DNA of 64,000 nucleotides from Pseudomonas sp. efr-133-TYG-5 (GTDB lineage Bacteria > Pseudomonadota > Gammaproteobacteria > Pseudomonadales > Pseudomonadaceae): contig NZ_JARVSM010000006.1 of NCBI RefSeq assembly GCF_030209175.1, forward strand, positions 124,001-188,000, written 5' to 3'. The position numbers and the translations under genes were made by a program. How positions within the stretch are numbered: the stretch's first letter is position 1; each line of letters begins with the position of its first letter. Below, one piece after another: positions 60,274-64,000 of the stretch. The notes beneath the pieces were generated by a model, which made no database searches, had not been told where the DNA came from, and worked only from the letters and a program-made list of their open reading frames with translations.

Positions 60274-61143
60274 CTAGGCTTGTCCGGCAAGACACTCGCG
60301 CAGCGCGGTTTGCCAGTCAGGCTGACTGACGCCCCATTCACGTTGCAGGCGGCTGCAATCGAGGCGCGAGTTCGACGGCCGGGCGGCCGGCGTCGGATAG
60401 TCGCTGGAGGGGATCGGCAGCAGTGCCGCGCACGGTTTGCCCTGTTCGCGCAGCGCGTTGCCGATGGCCTGGGCAAAGCCGAACCAGGAGGTTTCGCCCT
60501 GGTTCGTCAGGTGATAGGTGCCCCAGGCACCCGCGTGTCCGGCCTGCCAGCGTTCAATCAGCGCGAGTGTGCTGCGGGCGATGCTGCCGGCCCAGGTCGG
60601 TGCACCGATCTGATCGGCAACCACGCGCAGCTCGGGTTTTTCCTGGAGCAGGCGCTGCATGGTCAGCAGGAAATTGCGCCCATGGCTGGAGTAGACCCAA
60701 CTGGTGCGCAGGATCAGGTGCTGGGCGTGAGCGGCGGCAATGGCCTGCTCGCCGGCCAGTTTGCTCTTGCCGTAGACGCCGAGCGGGTTGGGTGTATCGG
60801 CTTCGTTGTAGGGCGCGGGCTTGCTGCCGTCGAAGACGTAATCGGTGGAGTAATGAATCAGCGGCGCGCCCAGCAGCGCAGCCTCTTCGGCCAGGACCCC
60901 GGGACCGCTCGCGTTGATGGCGAACGCCAGCTCGGGCTCGCTTTCCGCCAGGTCCACCGCCGTGTGCGCGGCGGCGTTGATGATCAGGTCGGGGGCGATG
61001 TGCCTGACCTGCTGGCGGATGTGTTCGGGCCGGGCCAGATCGAGCCGGTCGCGACCCAGTACCACCAGCGTGCCGACGCCGGACAGGGTGGCTTGCAACG
61101 CCTGCGCGACTTGCCCCTGCTGGCCACAGATAAGAATCTTCAT
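60274..61143 (-). CDS. rfbD: dTDP-4-dehydrorhamnose reductase
   Basis: A 289-residue short-chain reductase, last step of dTDP-L-rhamnose synthesis. NADPH motif GQQGQVAQAL near the N-terminus, catalytic YSTDYVFDGSKPAPYNE with Y-x3-K further on (YGKSKLAGE). It ends the rfbBACD operon; its start overlaps rfbC by 4 bases. Confidence 0.95.
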   Translation of the reverse strand: MKILICGQQGQVAQALQATLSGVGTLVVLGRDRLDLARPEHIRQQVRHIAPDLIINAAAHTAVDLAESEPELAFAINASGPGVLAEEAALLGAPLIHYSTDYVFDGSKPAPYNEADTPNPLGVYGKSKLAGEQAIAAAHAQHLILRTSWVYSSHGRNFLLTMQRLLQEKPELRVVADQIGAPTWAGSIARSTLALIERWQAGHAGAWGTYHLTNQGETSWFGFAQAIGNALREQGKPCAALLPIPSSDYPTPAARPSNSRLDCSRLQREWGVSQPDWQTALRECLAGQA

Positions 61144-61685
61144 GGGAACAGGTCCGCCTCGCCCAGGCGTTTGCCGTCCTGATCCTTGGCCGACAGGCGC
61201 GGCGCTTCGTCCAGTTGCCAGTCGATGGCCAGCGTCGGATCGTCCCAGCGAATGCAGCGTTCGGCTGCTGGCGTGTAGTAATCGGTGGTCTTGTAGAGAA
61301 ACTCGGCGACGTCGCTCAACACCACGAAACCATGGGCGAAACCTTCCGGGACCCAGAGCTGACGGCGATTGTCGGCCGACAGGCGCACCGCGACGGATTG
61401 GCCGAAGTGCGGGGAACTGCGACGGATATCCACCGCCACGTCCAGCACTTCACCGACGGTCACCCGCACGAGTTTGCCCTGGGTGTTTTCCAGCTGATAG
61501 TGCAGGCCGCGCAGGACGCCTTTCTGCGAGCGCGAATGGTTGTCCTGGACGAACTGCGCATTGACTCCGGTCGCCTCGGCGAAGGCCTTGGCGTTGAAGC
61601 TTTCGTAGAAGAACCCGCGGTCGTCGCCAAACACCTTGGGCTCGATGATCACCACACCGGGCAGAGCGGTTTCAATCACGTTCAT
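61140..61685 (-). CDS. rfbC: dTDP-4-dehydrorhamnose 3,5-epimerase
   Basis: A 181-residue cupin epimerase. Key residues are in DDRGFFYESFNAKAF, QDNHSRSQKGVLRGLHYQ (catalytic histidine) and VPEGFAHGFVVLSD. Length matches RmlC (about 180). ATGA overlaps with both neighbours show tight coupling. Confidence 0.95.
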   Translation of the reverse strand: MNVIETALPGVVIIEPKVFGDDRGFFYESFNAKAFAEATGVNAQFVQDNHSRSQKGVLRGLHYQLENTQGKLVRVTVGEVLDVAVDIRRSSPHFGQSVAVRLSADNRRQLWVPEGFAHGFVVLSDVAEFLYKTTDYYTPAAERCIRWDDPTLAIDWQLDEAPRLSAKDQDGKRLGEADLFP

Positions 61686-62557
61686 TGGTTTTCTCCTGCG
61701 ATCGAGAACAGGTACTGGCCGTAACCGGTCTTGCCGAAATACTGCGCGCGCTCAAGCAGATAATCGCGGCTGATCCAGCCGTTCTGATAGGCGATTTCTT
61801 CCAGGCACGCGACTTTCAGGCCCTGGCGGTGTTCGATGGTCTGCACGTATTGGGAAGCCTCGAGCAGGCTGTCGTGGGTGCCGGTATCCAGCCAGGCAAA
61901 CCCACGGCCGAAGCGCTCGACCTGCAGGTCGCCGCGCTGCAGGTAGGCGTTGTTGACGTCGGTGATTTCCAGCTCGCCACGCGGCGACGGCTTGACCGCC
62001 TTCGCAATGGCGACCACGTCGTTGTCGTAGAAATACAGCCCGGTGACGGCGTAGCTGGACTTTGGCTTCGCCGGTTTTTCTTCGATCGACAGGGCGCGTC
62101 CTTCGCTGTCGAAATCGATCACGCCAAAGCGCTCCGGGTCCTTGACCCAATAGCCGAACACGGTGGCGCCGGTGGTCTGCTGCGCGGCTTTTTTCAGCTG
62201 CTCGCCGAAATGCTGGCCGTGGAAAATGTTGTCACCGAGGATCAGGCACACCGGATCGTCACCGATGAAGTCCTCGCCGATCAGGAAGGCCTGGGCCAGG
62301 CCGTCCGGGGAAGGCTGCTCGGCGTAGCTGAACGAAACGCCGAACTGGCTGCCGTCGCCCAGCAGGTTGCGATAATGCGGCAGGTCGTGCGGGGTGGAAA
62401 TCACCAGGATGTCTTTGATGCCGGCCAGCATCAGGACCGAGATCGGGTAGTAGATCATCGGTTTGTCGTAGACCGGCAGCAGCTGCTTCGACACCCCGAG
62501 GGTGATCGGGTGCAGGCGTGTACCGGAACCACCGGCCAGAACTATTCCCTTCATCAT
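61682..62557 (-). CDS. rfbA: glucose-1-phosphate thymidylyltransferase
   Basis: A 291-residue nucleotidyltransferase that commits glucose-1-phosphate to dTDP-rhamnose. MMKGIVLAGGSGTRLHPITLGVSKQLLPVYDKPMIYYP carries the nucleotide-binding loop; LGDNIFHGQHF follows. Length matches RmlA (about 293). The start ATG 62557 overlaps the rfbB stop by 4 bases. Confidence 0.96.
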   Translation of the reverse strand: MMKGIVLAGGSGTRLHPITLGVSKQLLPVYDKPMIYYPISVLMLAGIKDILVISTPHDLPHYRNLLGDGSQFGVSFSYAEQPSPDGLAQAFLIGEDFIGDDPVCLILGDNIFHGQHFGEQLKKAAQQTTGATVFGYWVKDPERFGVIDFDSEGRALSIEEKPAKPKSSYAVTGLYFYDNDVVAIAKAVKPSPRGELEITDVNNAYLQRGDLQVERFGRGFAWLDTGTHDSLLEASQYVQTIEHRQGLKVACLEEIAYQNGWISRDYLLERAQYFGKTGYGQYLFSIAGENQ

Positions 62558-63636
62558 GCGAGTAGATCCTTGATATCGGTGGAGCCCAGGCGTTCGCCCT
62601 GGTAGCTGCCGTCCTGGACGCGACGGCACCATTCGAGGTTTTCCAGGTACCACTGGACAGTCTTGCGCAGCCCGGTCTCGAAGGTTTCTTCCGGAACCCA
62701 GCCCAGCTCGCGTTCGATCTTGCCGGCGTCGATGGCGTAGCGCAGGTCGTGGCCGGGGCGATCCTTGACGAACGTGATCAGGTCGGCGAAGCGCGCGACG
62801 CCTTGCGGTTTGTGCGGGGCGAGTTCTTCGAGCAGCGCGCAGATGCCGTGCACCACGTCGAGGTTCTTCTGCTCGTTGTGCCCGCCGATATTGTAGGTTT
62901 CGCCAACCGCGCCTTCGCTGACGACCTTGAGCAGGGCCCGCGCATGATCGTCGACGAACAACCAGTCACGCACCTGCTGGCCGTTGCCGTATACCGGCAG
63001 CGGCTTGCCCGCCAGGGCGTTGAGGATCACCAGCGGGATCAGTTTTTCCGGGAAGTGGAACGGCCCGTAGTTGTTCGAGCAGTTGGTCAACAGGACCGGC
63101 AGGCCATAGGTGCGGTGCCAGGCGCGGACCAGGTGATCGGACGCGGCCTTGCTCGCCGAATAAGGCGAGCTGGGTGCGTAGGGGGTGGTTTCGGTGAACA
63201 GGTCATCGACGCCATGCAGGTCGCCGTAGACCTCGTCGGTGGAAATATGGTGAAAGCGAAAGGCGCTTTTTTCCGGCTCGGCCAGACCGTGCCAGTAGGC
63301 GCGCGCCGCTTCCAGCAGGCTGTAGGTGCCGACGATGTTGGTCTGGATGAAGTCCGACGGGCCGTCAATGGAGCGGTCGACGTGGGACTCGGCGGCCAGG
63401 TGCATGATCGCCTGAGGCTGGAAGCGCTGGAGGATGGCGCTCACGGTCGGTTGGTCGACGATGTCGGCCTGCACGAATTCGTAACGGCTGTTGTCAGCGA
63501 TGCTGGTCAGCGACTCGAGATTGCCCGCATAAGTCAGTTTGTCGAGGTTCAGCACCTCGTGGGCAGTGTTGCGAATCAGATGGCGAACCAGTGCGGAGCC
63601 AATGAAACCGGCACCACCGGTGATGAGAATACGCAT
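62554..63636 (-). CDS. rfbB: dTDP-glucose 4,6-dehydratase
   Basis: A 360-residue extended short-chain dehydrogenase. NAD motif ITGGAGFIGSALVRHL at residues 4-19, active-site SAHVDRSIDGPSDF-like stretch ESHVDRSIDGPSDF, and catalytic Y-x3-K in YSASKAASDHLV. First gene of rfbBACD, whose product dTDP-rhamnose feeds lipopolysaccharide or rhamnolipid synthesis. No glycosyltransferase is adjacent. Confidence 0.96.
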   Translation of the reverse strand: MRILITGGAGFIGSALVRHLIRNTAHEVLNLDKLTYAGNLESLTSIADNSRYEFVQADIVDQPTVSAILQRFQPQAIMHLAAESHVDRSIDGPSDFIQTNIVGTYSLLEAARAYWHGLAEPEKSAFRFHHISTDEVYGDLHGVDDLFTETTPYAPSSPYSASKAASDHLVRAWHRTYGLPVLLTNCSNNYGPFHFPEKLIPLVILNALAGKPLPVYGNGQQVRDWLFVDDHARALLKVVSEGAVGETYNIGGHNEQKNLDVVHGICALLEELAPHKPQGVARFADLITFVKDRPGHDLRYAIDAGKIERELGWVPEETFETGLRKTVQWYLENLEWCRRVQDGSYQGERLGSTDIKDLLA

Positions 63637-63863
63637 GCAGGTTGGCCTTTTTCCGTAAGACGATAAAGCGAGTGGAGCATAGCTTGTCGGCAGGTGAGGG
63701 ACGGTGCAAGAGGGTTGCCCGCGGTATTTTGTCCGCGCCGGGCTTTGCTGGCGGGTATTCGACGTGCGGAGGCGCGTTCCGGCCAGTCAGGAGGGGCCGG
63801 GGGTTGATTATCCTCCGGGGCAGTGGCGATATAGGCGCCTAATAAAATCTCAGGGGTCGTTCC

Positions 63864-64000
63864 ATGTCGTTCGCCACGTTGATCCATCGCGCCAGTCTGC
63901 CCAGCCCTCAGGTGTCCGAGGTGCAGGCCCGGCAACTGCTGGCGGAGTATTACGCAATCGACGGCACGTTGCAGGCCCTAGGCAGCCAGCAGGATCTCAA
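63864..64000 (+). CDS. N-terminal part of a phosphotransferase/aminotransferase-like protein (cut by window end)
   Basis: The first 45 residues (MSFATLIHRASLPSPQVSEVQ...) are visible before the window ends. They resemble the start of large Pseudomonas proteins with an N-terminal aminoglycoside-phosphotransferase-like domain fused to a class III aminotransferase, as I remember them; too little is present to be sure. It is divergent from rfbB with a 227-bp gap that shows no other feature. Confidence 0.55.
   Translation, partial: MSFATLIHRASLPSPQVSEVQARQLLAEYYAIDGTLQALGSQQDL

Noticed and set aside
63642..63842. 66-codon frame in the rfbB upstream gap
   Set aside because: Arg/Gly-rich, no ribosome-binding site, overlaps the likely rfbB promoter.

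Overview
The window is about 62-64% GC. Its gene content and order (gshA, a hotdog thioesterase, tex, ompR/envZ, rimK, hslR, hslO, pckA, fdhF/fdhD, nudE, cysQ, dctBD, rfbBACD) and its REP-type repeats point to a gamma-proteobacterium of the Pseudomonas fluorescens/putida lineage. This is a judgement from recognised families and remembered synteny; no search was run. No tRNA, rRNA, CRISPR array, prophage or insertion sequence is visible.

Layout. 1-2.8 kb: 3' part of an RND efflux permease. 2.9-4.0 kb: a SAM methyltransferase and a small DUF6124-type protein. 4.4-10.9 kb, minus strand: two SfnB-type flavoenzymes, a DszA/NtaA-type flavin monooxygenase and a methionine-type ABC importer (metQ-metN-metI), probably one sulfur-scavenging operon. 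11.2-12.0 kb: an unrecognised protein made of two related domains. 12.5-17.1 kb: the cystine importer tcyJLN, D-cysteine desulfhydrase and serine O-acetyltransferase. 17.4-20.7 kb: choline transporter BetT behind a BetI-like operator, a small membrane protein and a hicAB toxin-antitoxin pair. 20.8-26.8 kb: a LacI-type regulator divergent from a TonB-dependent receptor, followed by a second flavin monooxygenase and an aldo/keto reductase. 26.9-30.5 kb: tauABCD. 30.8-64 kb: mostly conserved housekeeping genes.

Function. About 27 kb (4.4-32.4 kb) is dominated by sulfur acquisition: uptake of methionine-like compounds, cystine and taurine, oxidative release of sulfur from organosulfur compounds (SfnB, DszA-like enzymes, TauD), cysteine synthesis (EpsC), D-cysteine breakdown and glutathione synthesis (GshA). 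A similar AT-rich element lies upstream of tauA and sfnB, with a weaker copy upstream of tcyJ, all in the same orientation, which suggests shared sulfate-starvation control. All six clear REP doublets lie between 7.0 and 32.7 kb.

Points most worth following up: the LacI / TonB receptor / monooxygenase / aldo-keto reductase module with its perfect 14-bp operator next to tauABCD; the shared promoter element; the two-domain protein at 11.2 kb; a strong terminator at 49.4 kb with no gene in front of it, suggesting an undescribed small RNA; and a ribosome-binding site buried in a perfect stem in front of the glycine-zipper protein gene.
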